NCBI GenBank assembly: GCA_029931535.1
Contig: JAQPZY010001190.1
Coordinates: 62,001-126,000, forward strand
Reading direction: 5' to 3'
Length of the DNA: 64,000 bases
DNA from: Margaritifera margaritifera
Lineage: Eukaryota > Mollusca > Bivalvia > Unionida > Margaritiferidae
Positions 48,200-60,406 of this stretch are shown in pieces. The position numbers and the translations under genes are program-made. A model generated the notes under the pieces. It searched no databases. It was not told the DNA's origin and saw only the letters and a program-made list of their open reading frames with translations. Position 1 is the first letter of the stretch; every line of letters begins with the position of its first letter.

Positions 48200-48640
48200 A
48201 ATGGCAAATGCGCGGTACATAGTTCTTAACAGAAGAAATGACCGCGAAATCAGGGAACAATGCGAGGAGAAAATGAAAACATACATGCGGAACGTCCTTG
48301 AAATAAAAATTGATCAAGTACAGCTAGATCGTGCCTCGACCAACAATTGCCAAATTTATGAACTTTAAAGACAAACAAAATGTGCATTCAAAACTTAAGA
48401 AAAAAACATTAAGAAGAAGGTAAAAACTGGTCAAATCTCCACCCCATCACCCAGTACTTGAAAATACGATTCAATTCATGACAATTCATGATAAAAGCTA
48501 GAAACGACAACCCCGTGACCTATCAGTTAATACATTGGTAAAAGATGGAAAATCAACCGATGAACTGAAAGCCGTTCGTAAATCCGACGGAAAAATGTAT
48601 TCGTATCTATGGAAAATCTGAACAAACACGTCATAGTGAA
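48200..48640 (+). pseudogene. LINE B ORF1-like (L1-type RNA-binding protein) relic
   Basis: Reading in two frames: NVLEIKIDQVQLDRA, then, after a frame change that looks like a small deletion, PRPTIAKFMNFKDKQNVHSK, and further on LVKDGKSTDELKAVRKSDGK. The arrangement of a conserved Arg-Pro-x-I-x-x-K-F-x-x-F-K-D-K block matches the Transposase_22/L1 ORF1-type RNA-binding proteins of invertebrate LINEs, which bind the element RNA. Stops throughout. I rate the ORF1 assignment as likely from the pattern alone. Confidence 0.6.
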
Positions 48641-48854
48641 CATGTCGATGTTTAACTCAATTCACGCAATGACATCGGAACGCCCAGGACGATGTTCAGC
48701 CATTGATTGACAAGCGACAGCCAACGAGAAACGCCACCGACACCAATACGCAGAAGACTTATTCTAATATAAATTTGCAACCAACTTTCAGTCATTTATC
48801 ACAAGATTTGAGATCTGCATTTATTGTGAAATTTGGGGCAAGTCAGAAAGTAAA

Positions 48855-49794
<940 letters not shown>

Positions 49795-50451
49795 ATTCCT
49801 TCCAAAGTGAACTTTCTAATTTTTGATCTAATTTTAATCATTCTTTATCTCGTGGGATCGATGAAACTGTACAATGTATCATTGATACATACCACAAGTC
49901 AGTCCGTTGTGAGTTGTTATAGTATGAACAAGATATGAAATAACAACCTTTCTGGTGGGATAAACAATGTGATCTCTAAAAAAGACAAGACATTTTGTAT
50001 TCTCTCCATAAACTTAGATTTTATAGTTGTACTAAAAATGTGACGAATTATAAAACGAGCAGAAATTGGTTCAAAAATGCGATTCGCATGAAAAAGAGAA
50101 TCCTAAGCGTAAAAAGAAAAAGGAATTAATAGAATCAAGGTAAGATGTTTTAAAATTTGGGAAGCTGATTAAACAAATACGTGCACGCAATGCATGCAGT
50201 AGCGGCACGAACTCGTGTCATCAGTGGTATGAATATTTCAGATCGTAACTGTATCATAATCACTCAGAAACTAATGACAATTTTAATTATATGACTGAAA
50301 CTCCAGATTATATTTTTAAAAGTCTTATTCTGAAATTGAAGTTCTCAAAAGTATTCGAAATCTCAAATCAGGGAAATCTGGTGGACCGGACGGAATAATA
50401 GCCAAAACGATTAAAACCACGACTTCAAGCTCAAGCATATGCCCTTATTTA

Positions 50452-50670
50452 CCGTATATACTCGAGTATAAGTCGATACAACTGCAAACTGCATAGACCC
50501 AGATCTGCCGTCGCATAATGCGCCGGTCGATCTGGGTCTATACAGTTTGTAAGGACTACTTAGTAGAACAAACAACATAGACCCTGATCTGCTGGTGCAT
50601 TATGCGACGGCAGATCAGGGTCTATGTTGTTTGCATTTGGAATGATAATTATTCGCGAGTAAAAAGACGG
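50452..50670. mobile_element. Palindromic MITE, copy 6, inserted in LINE B
   Basis: TA on both sides; CCGTATATACTCGAGTATAA to ATTCGCGAGTAAAAAGACGG. The CTGCAT arm is first and the CAACAT arm second, both near-perfect palindromes. RT coding sequence stops at its left edge and resumes just after its right edge. Confidence 0.92.
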
Positions 50671-50689
50671 TAGTCAGATTACTTAAATA

Positions 50690-52262
50690 AATGTTTTATA
50701 CCGGGCAGATCCCTAAATAATGGGGCGAAAGTATTATCTGCCCATTACACAAAAAGGCTCTTCAGATAACCCTAAAAATTACAGAGGTACCTCTCTCATT
50801 GATAGCTTTAATAAACGTTTCACCAGTATTTTAAACCAATATTTTAATTTGATAAGAAACTATTACCAAAACAGAAGAAGCTCAGGCAGGATTCCACAAA
50901 GACTACTCAGCAATAGATCATATTTTTTCGCTTTAAACAATAGTTCAGAAATATCTAAGTAAAAAAGATCTCGCTGTTATTGTCGGTTTATAGACTTTTC
51001 CAAGGCTTTTGACTCTATCGATCAGGTAAAATTACTGACATACCTAGTTAACAAAGGTATCAGGAGAACGTTATTTAAAGTTCTAGTCTCGATGTACAAG
51101 AATCTACGTTCTTGTGTGCACATGAAAGGGCAATATTCTGAATTTTTCACATGTAATATTTGTACCGGATAAGGCTGAGGATTAAGCCCTCTACTGCTCA
51201 ATTTAATTATGTATGATGTGATATCAGACTTCCGACAAAAATGCCCAAATGCTATCTTTATTGCACACGATATATCTGACAGTATTGCTCTGTTGTATGC
51301 TGATAACGTTGCAAATTGTGCAGATAAAGTCGGTTCTTTACAAATGCAGAGTAATATTGTGGTGACAGTCTTAGAAACCAGTAGAATGTGTGTTCATTTA
51401 GATAAAACTAAAATTATTACATTCAGAAATGGTGGGATTTTGAGGATTAACGAAAAATGATATTATAAGAGTAAGCAAATCCAAACCGTATCTGGTTATA
51501 AATACATAGGTTTATACAATTATAAAGGTACATGATAGGTTTTGTACTAGATTTCTCAAACATACTCCCTCTTACTACGAGTAGAATGTGGAAATTATCT
51601 CTATGTTTAACTTATTATTGTAAATTTATTAACTACTGGATTAGGTTGCTCAGAATGCATGAAAACCAATGTTATATTATGCTGAATGAAAAAAATGGAT
51701 GAGTCAGGTAAAGTCACATGGGTTACGAAAGTTAAAGACATACTATTCATATATGGATTTTGTCATATTTGGTACGCACTGGATGTAGGAAACGAAAAAG
51801 TAGTTTTGCTCAACTTCGGAAAACGTCTTATAGACAATTTAATTCAGGATTGGGATTTACCTGTAAACAAATCCCATAAAGCATATCACTATAGTCAATT
51901 TTATGATACTTATTCTGTTCAATTTTTTACAGTCATCGATTTACCTACTCATCTACTAAATGTATTAGTCAGACTCCGATGTTCCATCCATAATGTAGCT
52001 ATACAAAAATGACGGCATAATGGCATCCCTCCTAATCGACGTATGTGATAAAAGCCGAATAGAAGATGAATATCACTTTGTTTTACAATGCCCATTTTAT
52101 GCAGATCTTAGAAACAGATTGATGACACAGAATTTTAGCAAAAATCACCCATGTGAGGAAATCTGTTATTCTTTGATGAAGTCTATGAACAAAATTATAA
52201 TATCTCAACTTGTACAATATGTCTCTTCAGAATTCTATAAAATAGAGCAAATGGATATGTAA
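50690..52262 (+). pseudogene. LINE B reverse transcriptase and C-terminal knuckle
   Basis: Resumes after the MITE with GQIPK, then SDNPKNYRGTSLIDSFNK (RT finger), RRCRFIDFSKAFDSID-like motif A (about 50980-51020, Asp kept), a CTG stop-containing GLSPLLLNLI block, motif C LLYADNVANCAD (second Asp of YADD replaced by Asn), and NLDKTKII-type LDKTKIITFRNGG. The C-terminal part reads EDEYHFVLQCPFYADLRNRL at about 52050-52110, a C..H..C-like knuckle common at LINE C-termini. Many stops and slips. Compared with LINE A the motifs differ (YADN versus LADD, KAFDSI versus KAFNTV), so these are distinct families. Confidence 0.8.
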
Positions 52263-52620
52263 CTACATTATTAGCAACTAAATAAGTAAGATTTGTTCAC
52301 ACCATGTTTCTTCCATCTATATGCAATATCACAGCTATCTGATGATATTCCCGTTTCATCTTACTATATATTTCAATTTTGGTTGCTGGATTTTTCTTTC
52401 TTTCCTTTTTCATTTCACTGTGTTGATTTAATTGTCATATGGCGCTCAACATTATTGCAATACTGTTATGTAACTGTAGCATTATGGGCCTATAGCCTAC
52501 ATTACCAATTAACTATTGTCATTGTCAGTGTTATCAGTCGATTCATTCATATGTCAGCGCTAAATCCCACCCACATACTCAATTGCAGGGTCAATACTAG
52601 ATATTAGTATTACCAGCATG

Positions 52621-52917
52621 CCTATGGGACAAAATCGCGAATAGATGTACATAATTTCCATACCTTATGGAACTGAAGTTGATTTTCACACCACTGTAAA
52701 GTGGAAATAATTCCAAGTTTTCGTGTGTAATAGTGCAGCAAAAACTGTAGTATTGGTCAATATGTTTACATAGATCACAACTGCCATTACGCTACGACTA
52801 AAATATCAAGCACCCTCACCTACCCGTTGGACTTAATAGGCAAGGAATGTGTTACGTACTGACTCCACATTTTATATGCGAAGGGTTGCGTCAGTCACCT
52901 CTAAACCATGTCCAATC
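52621..52917. other. Non-coding, nothing recognised
   Basis: Gap between the 3' end of LINE B and the MULE-like element. Confidence 0.5.
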
Positions 52918-53190
52918 TGGTTTGTCCCGATAAAAGCGCGCAGGACAAAAAGCGCGCCAATAAAATCACGCCGACAAAAGAGCGGAGCTTAAAGCCTGCG
53001 ACAAAATTGCCAAAGACAAAGGAGCGCAGAGTAGAAGTAGACAAGAATAGTGAGATAATTTCTATGATCCAAATATTACTTAAGGATTCATTCTTTAAAG
53101 CTAGTTGCGTATCCGAAACTGTATAAATACCACAAGTATGTTTAGGCCTAAACAGCTGCTGTCCTCCACAACTGCCCCGATAACCGATCA

Positions 53191-53320
53191 TTGGGAAGAC
53201 ACGTAAGACAGCGAAGACAGCGAAGACGCTGTCGAGCACATCCGAGATTTCCGGTCGACTTGTGGAACATACGTGATCGTGTGAACGACAATCAGACATC
53301 AGACCACAATTATTGGTCTT
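53191..53320 (+). pseudogene. MULE-like transposase fragment, part 1
   Basis: The frame reads RAHPRFPVDLWNIRDRVNDN QTSDHN. In Mutator-like transposases a similar block (F-P-x-x-L-W-N, then R-T-N-N, then E-G-H) precedes the C-terminus. Here T-S-D-H-N stands where T-N-N is usual. The frame is then cut off before the insert at 53888. Confidence 0.45.
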
Positions 53321-53887
53321 CTATTTTATGTATAAGCATTCAACAATATGCCACTTCTGCCATAACTGATAGGCCTCTATCGCTTTTTGCTACACATTAA
53401 CCCACCTTAGTTCAATGAATCCTGCAAGGCTTCATCATAGGTTGACCGGCTCCATTTTGTGTATTACTAAGGTAAACAAACTGACGTAAAGGAAGTAACC
53501 AAAAAGCATCTGCATGACCCAGAAAACGGGGACATTGTACATCCTATTGTTTTCATTAAACAACAAGCAAATACAACTTTCTGTACAATTTCATAATTAT
53601 TACAAAAAGTAACTTTACCACATAAATCACTGACCAACAGACCATGCAAACACGGCACTTATTTCTTCGGAATATCTTCCTGATTTGGTCAACCTCAAGG
53701 GGGGAGGGGGTAATTGTTGTCTGAGACCATATGCCACGTACCAACAATTCAGTAATGGCTTGGCATCGTTCATTCCAGCAAACAGTCGATTGTCATCATC
53801 CGTCGGTCTAAAAGCAATCCTTGCGCGTCACCCCTCCCCCCCCCCCCACACACACACACACATTGCTGGGGCGGTAGTTACGCCACT

Positions 53888-55103
53888 GCTCCACAGTCTT
53901 ACGTGGAGATCTGACAAACACCGATAAAAGTTCATGTTTGGGCGATTTTTGGAAATCCCAGTCCACTTATTTTTAGTAGCCTATCAGATAAAGCGTTGCA
54001 AATTCGTGTCAGGGAGAGCTATAGTTAGTAATGATATGTTCCAAATGACGTGTGTCACTTAAAAAAATTTGAAAGCTGTGATTTGGTTGGTGAACCACAA
54101 GGTCAAGTGTTACGCTAGGGGTAATGTAACAAAAGAAAGAACGACTCAAACAAGCTTTCACAATTTCTAAAATATAAATTTAATTTCCTAAAATATAAAA
54201 TATTTCAAACAAACAAAGTGAAAGAATTAAAAATAACTTACAGTTTAGAATTTCCTTAATTAGTCCTAAATTGTCCTATACACTTCAATAATCCAAAAGT
54301 TAATCCAAAGTATTCCTAATGAATGTATGTTCCGAGTTAATGAATGTTCCGAATGAAAGATTGTTCCCAAAGAATGGGTCTGGAATGTTCTGATATACCA
54401 ATGATTTTCAGATCTAAATCCAAAATATTACTAATCCCAGGTAAACTCCTGTGAATGTAGAGTATTATTAAGTTCCTTGAACAATAGTACTTAAATCCAA
54501 ATTGTACTATGTATAGAATAGATTTTCCACTAAACTGAATCTCAAACAATAAATAATTCTCCTCTCTCTTTCTATCTGATGTAACTGTATAAGAATGAGC
54601 GTTCAATATGGCTACATGGCATTATATAGCATATTACTGAGCAAAAGAGAATAACCCTTAACTCTGTAACTACGTTTTAAAACAATTCCATCCTACAGTA
54701 AATAACTTGTACTGCACCAATCAGAAACTAGGTCACGCATGTCAGCCTAAAAGTACTTTCGCACTATAATAACAATACCTTAATTTCAAATCAACACAAT
54801 GTTGACTTCTATAAAGACATGAAATCTAGGTCATAAACATCACGCGCAAACACGTAATTCACAATGTTGTTAAGTTTACTTACATAATTATTGATTTTCC
54901 CTGGACATAATCACTGACTCATGTGGCATTCTGTAATCAATGTATACAATAGCGTAGGCTACTGAATTAAAGAATTTATAATACAGATATAATAAACTAA
55001 ATGAAAACTATATTATAATTTAAAGATACATAATTCCGTAACACAAGAGAACATGACCTCTTATTGGTGTCCATCAGATCTCCACGTAGAACTGTGGAGA
55101 TCT
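53888..55103. mobile_element. Inverted-repeat insert nested in the MULE-like element
   Basis: The left edge CTCCACAGTCTTACGTGGAG, then ATCTGA, ACACC, ATAA, AG and TCATGTT phrases, is matched in inverted order at the right edge (about 55040-55103), giving terminal inverted repeats of about 55 bp with roughly 80% identity by eye. Each end also folds on itself (CTCCAC/GTGGAG). The inside has no recognised gene. It sits between the two transposase fragments. Confidence 0.5.
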
Positions 55104-55395
55104 GATTTTAATCAGATGGGTCTACAAGTTGATCGACCATTTTCCCAAAGAACAGGATTACGTGGATCTGCAGATCGAACGCTATCAATCCGGCGTTAGA
55201 CATCCCGAAGCGTCGAAGTCGAAATATTTTCAGCTCAATCGGCGCCTGCCGTTATACGGCAATGTGTCAATAATGGACTATTTGCCCCAGATCGCGCATA
55301 ACGTCGCACTGTATAAGACACTTGTAATAAATGAAAGTTTGGAAAAATTAATGAACGCTATATTTCTGCATATTGAGATATTAATGAATGGATGA
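55087..55395 (+). pseudogene. MULE-like transposase fragment, part 2 (C-terminus)
   Basis: Open frame after TAG 55087: LIRWVYKLIDHFPKEQDYVD, then LQIERYQSGVRHPEASKSK and SIMDYLPQIAHNVALYK. A W-x-x-I-x-x-x-x-x-EQ block followed by an amphipathic IERYxSG helix and a final L-x-x-I-A-H-N helix is the usual C-terminal layout of MULE transposases in animals. No ATG is needed for a fragment. It continues the frame begun at 53191 once the nested insert is ignored. Confidence 0.5.
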
Positions 55396-55648
55396 TGTTA
55401 TTTGTTCTATAACGCTGTATTAATGCATATTGAGATATCAATTAATAAACGATACTTAATGGTCTGTAATGCTGTATTTGTTAGTCTTTTCTTTACAAGA
55501 CACATAAAATGTGCGTTAATTGTTTCTGCAATTTTGTCGGCGCGATTTTGTCTTGCGCGCTGTTGTAGACGTGCTTTTGTCTGCGCGCTTTTGTTGATGC
55601 GCTTTTGTCTTAGCGCGATTTTGTCGGCACGCTTTTATCCTGCGCTTG

Positions 55649-55672
55649 TGTGTGTGTGTGTGTGTGTGTGCA

Positions 55673-55706
<34 letters not shown>

Positions 55707-55720
55707 TGTGTGTGTGTCTG
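55649..55720. repeat. (TG)n microsatellite
   Basis: Interrupted TG tract. The poly-V/C frames are artefacts. Confidence 0.95.
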
Positions 55721-57814
55721 TGTCATATAATACCTTTTACTGTTAGGCACGTAGGTACTTTTTAAAAATATGCATGATACATACATGCATATATAGGTGT
55801 TCAATAATAGTATGCGCTTAAGAAATGTTACGCTCAATTCAGTTTATTTTTATTAAATCTTTTTAAAAAAATGGTATAAGAAAAGTAGATGTTACTTTGC
55901 ACTCTATAAAAGTGAAGTGTTCAAAACATCTACTTTTATAATTAGATTATGTTATTTTCGAAGAAAACATCAAAATACGACCAGTGTGTCATGATTTATT
56001 TTAGACCCAAAGGTTAAGAACACGTTTATGTAATAATAATAATAATAATAACAATTAGAGCTACTTCTATGTTTTTGTTTATTATATATTTCCCACCACC
56101 TCCCCGACCTCCCCATCCCAACCACAAACCTTGTCCCAGAGGTCGTAACCAAAAATCTGTCAACTATATTATGTGCCCTCGTTCAATGACTGCATGCATA
56201 AGGTTTGGGTACATTTATGTTAACAAATGTTATTGTAACTGCATATTTTATATATCCCCCCTCCAATACGCCAGTGTGTGTGTGTGTGTGTGTTGGGGGG
56301 GGGGAGGGAACCAAAAACTATATCTCTCTGGCAGATGGTTATCACATGGGCAACCTATGTACCAATTTTGGTGAATTTACACGAAGTGGTTTAGCAGAAG
56401 ATAGAGTTAAGAACATACGGACGGACAGATGGAGAGTATCACAATATCCCCCGCTAAAGTATGGAGAAAATAAGGTTAATTTTTGATCGACTTAAGTGTC
56501 CGTCAATGGAAAGGATATTTCGTCATATATGTTGAGATCATTTAGTCATACATCTCAAGTAGCAACTCTGTGCGTGTTTAGAAGTCGTTCATGTACGATT
56601 AAAACAGATTTGATAAATCACAAATCTCTCTCTCTCCATATATATATATATATATGTGTGTGTGTATATATATATATATAGTTGTTATAATTGTTATAAT
56701 GGTATAATGGGTGGGGTGGGTGGGGAATATTCTATAATAATAAATTTGCATTTATCCCATGTTCAATTTACTATGAAGAATTTTCATCCTAGAGTGAAAA
56801 TAAGATTAAGTGAAAAAGCTTTATGGCACAGTATTTCATTTTCTTTATAAATGCAGTCATATATCTAATGCCTAACCTACTGATTATGATAATTCTTGTT
56901 TGTGTAGTTTTTCTACTAATTCATTTATCAATGTATAAGAGCGACCAGGTAAGGCTAGTAGGTTACAGTACTTACCACTCGGTTGTTTTCATAGTTCGCA
57001 GTGCGATTTGAGGTTTTGAAAAAGCAGATGTAGTTGAAAAGATGTCTTGATTTCTGGAGAAGTATACTATGTTAAAACTTGGAAAACAAACCAGTTTGTC
57101 ATATCAAACGTATATTATGTTAAAAGGTGGAAAACAAACCAATTTGTTATATCAAATGTCTATGATTTTCTATAAAAATTTATCCAACATTAGTTATGTC
57201 AACAAATGGGTGTTACAGGTTAAAACTCATTTAGACAGTCCTGGAATAAGCTATATCTGGAAAAATCATAATTTTATTTCAGTGAAATCATCAACAAAGA
57301 CTGTAGAAATATGACTGAAAAGAGGTGATTAGCTTATATGGGTATATATCATCAAAAGGTAGAAATTAAGCAATATTAAAACATAGAACTAGAAAATAGC
57401 ATTTGTATGTCCTAAAGAGATTACCACAACTCTAATAATATTCAGAACTGAAACTTTAATAAAATTCTGAAATGGAGACTTAACGACATTACACACATAG
57501 TTCTGATATATACTATCTGTCTCATATATGTAGCATTTTTTTTAAAACTGAGATAAAAAAAATACTTTGTTACTTGTACCTTGTACAATACAAAAAATCA
57601 AAGCGTCAGCATATTACTAAAACAAAATCAAACAAAATACGACATATAGAAATTGTGAACATTAAATACAAACAGTTTGCAGAATTGTACACATGTAATA
57701 TTTATGGACCATTATGTTAGCAGTAGACCTGATTATCGTTTGTACATCCCCACCACATTTGTGTTTCTTTTTCTTTGTCCTTTTTGGAAGAGATTACAGT
57801 AGGATTATCTACAA
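55721..57814. other. Non-coding with short repeats and a possible TIR element
   Basis: Contains (AAT)n at 56032-56050, TG at 56274-56293, a TA/TG tract at 56638-56682, and a roughly 48-bp direct duplication with AACTTGGAAAACAAACCAGT at 57063-57160. At 56245-56460, ATATATCCCCCC and CACAATATCCCCCGC enclose ACGGACGGACAGATGGAGA, similar in layout to the elements at 33901 and 39241 but lacking the GACC motifs. No gene. Confidence 0.45.
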
Positions 57815-57965
57815 CGAAGTGAATAAGCAACGGTGACTCGCTCGCTTTGCCCCTCTGCAGTTCTGGGTTCGATAACACGCTCCGTCACATGCAAGAGAAA
57901 AGTGGTCACCTATCCAAGGCCGTTGGTTTCCTCCGAATCTACAGCACATAGATCCCCCCCTTTAC
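57815..57965 (+). mobile_element. Second tRNA-like SINE family fragment
   Basis: AGCAACGGTGACTCGCTCGC resembles a tRNA-derived A-box region, and TGGGTTCGATAAC a B box with one or two changes, followed by TGGTTTCCTCCGAATCTAC. The plus orientation and different body show it is not the family at 7735-7927. Confidence 0.55.
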
Positions 57966-58335
57966 TCTAACAACTGTGCTTCCATATTACTTAGAATAAG
58001 CTGGAAAAACTTGTAAAATCTCCGTAAAGCAAAAATAAGAAACAAAAGCTGAAACCTTGATGTAAATCATTGCAGACTGTTCAGTTTGGGTCAAGATCTC
58101 AGCTAGTTAAAATATGTACAATACACTCAAGAAGTCAACTCCATCCTCAAACAAAGTAAAAAATATGCAGAAATGTACCCACAAGAGGCATGCATGATCA
58201 ATAATTGAGACTGTAACCAACAGCAATTAAAAAAACCCTCAAAATATATAAATCGTAACAGAAACACGCCTGTCGAAATTCGTCATCATGGTCATTGCCT
58301 CGTTCAAGTGTCTATGACAAGGACTAATGCAAACG

Positions 58336-58338
<3 letters not shown>

Positions 58339-58409
<71 letters not shown>
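58339..58409. repeat. (CT)n microsatellite
   Basis: CT tract with a GCC interruption, 50 bp beyond the stop codon of the GPCR gene, on its 3' side. Confidence 0.97.
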
Positions 58410-58411
<2 letters not shown>

Positions 58412-58458
58412 GTCAAAGTACAGAGCTTTTGTTAAAGATATTACATTTGATGTTTCCA

Positions 58459-59697
58459 CTAATCGTCACAGATCCTAAAACATAAACATATTTTCTGGAA
58501 AATCTTCTTTAAAGTCACTTTGCATTCCTTGCGAAAAGAACGATTCATTGCACTGTATATAATAGGGTTTATGCAACTACTGATAAAGTAAGACCTAACA
58601 CAAAAGTTGTATACCACATAGATGAAATCATTGCTGGTGTCCGTGAATCCCAGTTTTTTGAACTTGAGAATATTTGCGATCAAGTACGGCATAAAACTCA
58701 CCACAAACGCTACAGTAACTGCAAAAAATACCCCTGTAGTCCTCAATGTACGTACAGACATACGACCAAAGCTTAATTTGATCTTCAGATTTTTCAAAGC
58801 GCCTGTTGAAGTCGTCCTTTTCGGAGCTTGGCTCTTCTGATTAGGTCCTAAAATGGTTTCGTCAGAAGTTTTCCGGGACGGAGTTTCCTTTGAACTCTCC
58901 TCTGTTTGAGAAGATACAACACTCAGGTCGTCTAGTTCATCTGTACTTAATCTGTTCAAGTGTTTGGCATTGCCGCTGTTTACGTTTCTCATAACTGCTG
59001 GCAAAGTGTCTCTAATCGACAGGCGCTTCCTTTTCAATATCTCATACCCAATCCTGGCGTAGAAAAATCCGAAAATAATCAACAAAAGCAAATAACAAAT
59101 GAATAAGAAAACGTAGTAGATAATAGGATATGATGTCCCAACAATTATGTCAGAGGTAGAACATTCTTTTCCGTAAAGTCCAGAAATGTCCGTCTCGACA
59201 GTTTTTTCACCAAATACGATAAATGCTGGCCATGACAGCAACACGCTAAGACACGTCAGACACAGAAATAATATCTTCACCTTTCGAATCGGAAATCCTT
59301 TGAGAGGGTTGCAGATCTTGTAGAATCGATCAAATGAAACACATATCAGAATAAAACACGAGGACATAATGGTAACGGATGTAATAAATCTCATTATCTT
59401 GCATGCCCACGTTGCAGTGAAGATGTATGGTTCGGCTAGATCCACCATCTCGATTGGACATCCCAGGGAACACGATAAAAGATCTTGGATGGCCAAAAAG
59501 ACGATGAAGTAGCGAGAAGGAGATCGTCTTAGGCGACAATGGTATACGTACACGACTAGAGAATTGCCAATGATACCGACTAGGAATACCAAACACAAGT
59601 AGATAGTGACTGGTAGGGCGATGATGGCTTTTTCACGATTCAGGGATTCCAGCAGGACTCTTCTTTCACCATCATTCAGTTCAGTTACATTCACCAT
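58459..59697 (-). CDS. Rhodopsin-class (class A) G-protein-coupled receptor
   Basis: A 412-residue intact frame in one exon. N-terminus with a glycosylation site (NVT, residue 3). TM1 about 27-52 with GN (44-45); TM2 62-85 with Asp72 (LAIQD); Cys99 starts TM3, ending in DRF (123-125) in place of the usual DRY; TM4 with Trp156; Cys179 in loop 2 can pair with Cys99; TM5 185-213; a long Ser/Thr-rich third intracellular loop (214-318); TM6 with FMPY (Pro337); TM7 with NPIIY (377-381), then a Cys-rich CLCFRIC tail (404-410) suited to palmitoylation. No Trp in the TM6 F-x-x-C-W-x-P position. It resembles invertebrate orphan peptide receptors. Ligand and G-protein are unknown. It sits at the plasma membrane. 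Confidence 0.92.
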   Translation of the reverse strand: MVNVTELNDGERRVLLESLNREKAIIALPVTIYLCLVFLVGIIGNSLVVYVYHCRLRRSPSRYFIVFLAIQDLLSCSLGCPIEMVDLAEPYIFTATWACKIMRFITSVTIMSSCFILICVSFDRFYKICNPLKGFPIRKVKILFLCLTCLSVLLSWPAFIVFGEKTVETDISGLYGKECSTSDIIVGTSYPIIYYVFLFICYLLLLIIFGFFYARIGYEILKRKRLSIRDTLPAVMRNVNSGNAKHLNRLSTDELDDLSVVSSQTEESSKETPSRKTSDETILGPNQKSQAPKRTTSTGALKNLKIKLSFGRMSVRTLRTTGVFFAVTVAFVVSFMPYLIANILKFKKLGFTDTSNDFIYVVYNFCVRSYFISSCINPIIYSAMNRSFRKECKVTLKKIFQKICLCFRICDD

Positions 59698-59743
59698 ACT
59701 GACAAAGCGTATACCTCTGTTGTGTACAGTCGAAAATGTTACC
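59698..59743 (-). promoter_or_regulatory. 5' UTR exon edge of the GPCR gene
   Basis: A strong acceptor, TTTTTTTTCTTTTAG|GG, ends 46 bases upstream of the ATG. This suggests that a separate non-coding exon and the promoter lie further right (above 59743). No donor or TATA box could be assigned. Confidence 0.5.
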
Positions 59744-59989
59744 CTAAAAGAAAAAAAATATATACATATTTACTGAAAGACTGAGTTCTTCTTTACCAGA
59801 AAGAAAAGACAAAACACTATCAATTATTGTATTCGTGGTGTAACGATTTTCGTGTTTTTCGTAAGTTAGCTACACCATGAATGTCAAGTCACAACAAAAT
59901 AAGCGAACCATCCCGCCCTTCACACTTTCAACTCTTTGAAATACACTGACCTGGAAGAAATATCTAAATTTGCGCAAGGAATCGGTTGA

Positions 59990-60240
59990 ATCATGCCTGT
60001 TTGCTTGTACATACGTGTAATTGGATGTCAATATCATGCCTGTTTGCTTGTACATACGTGTAATTGGATGTCAATATCATGCCTGTTTGCTTTTACATAC
60101 GTGTAATTGGATGTCAATATCATGCCTGTTTGCTTGTACATACGTGTAATTGGATGTCAATATTATGCCTGTTTGCTTGTACATACGTATAATTGGATGT
60201 CAATATCATGCCTGTTTGCTTGTGCATACGTGTAATTGGA
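59990..60240. repeat. Minisatellite, 43-bp unit, about 6 copies
   Basis: Near-identical copies of ATCATGCCTGTTTGCTTGTA, CATACGTGTAATTGGATGTC, AAT. It lies upstream of the GPCR gene, within its possible 5' region. Low divergence implies recent growth. Confidence 0.95.
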
Positions 60241-60372
60241 TGAAAATATCATCTTTGATCAAGAAGTCTACTCCGATGTTGAACCAATCGTTTAATTTTT
60301 GCTTTTAGTTTTGTTTGCTATAAAGACAATGAAAATGAACTTAATGTAAATTACAGTTCTTATGATAAGGAC

Positions 60373-60406
<34 letters not shown>

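Larger units (their letters stand above)
52918..55648. mobile_element. MULE-like DNA transposon with tandem-array inverted ends
   Basis: Left end 52930-53031: about seven units of a 15-bp motif of GACAAAAGCGCGCC type. Right end 55530-55648: about eight units of the inverse, TTTTGTCTGCGCGC type. Between them lie fragments resembling the C-terminal half of a Mutator-like transposase. The right array runs into a TG microsatellite, which hides any target duplication. The interior is interrupted by a 1.2-kb insert at 53888-55103. Confidence 0.6.

Noticed and set aside
53874..53889. Right end of another hAT element (TAGTTACGCCACTG)
   Set aside because: No matching left end or 8-bp duplication was found nearby.
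58622..58840. Plus-strand frame opposite the GPCR, and 59330-59596 on the minus strand
   Set aside because: Both are shadow frames of the receptor gene.
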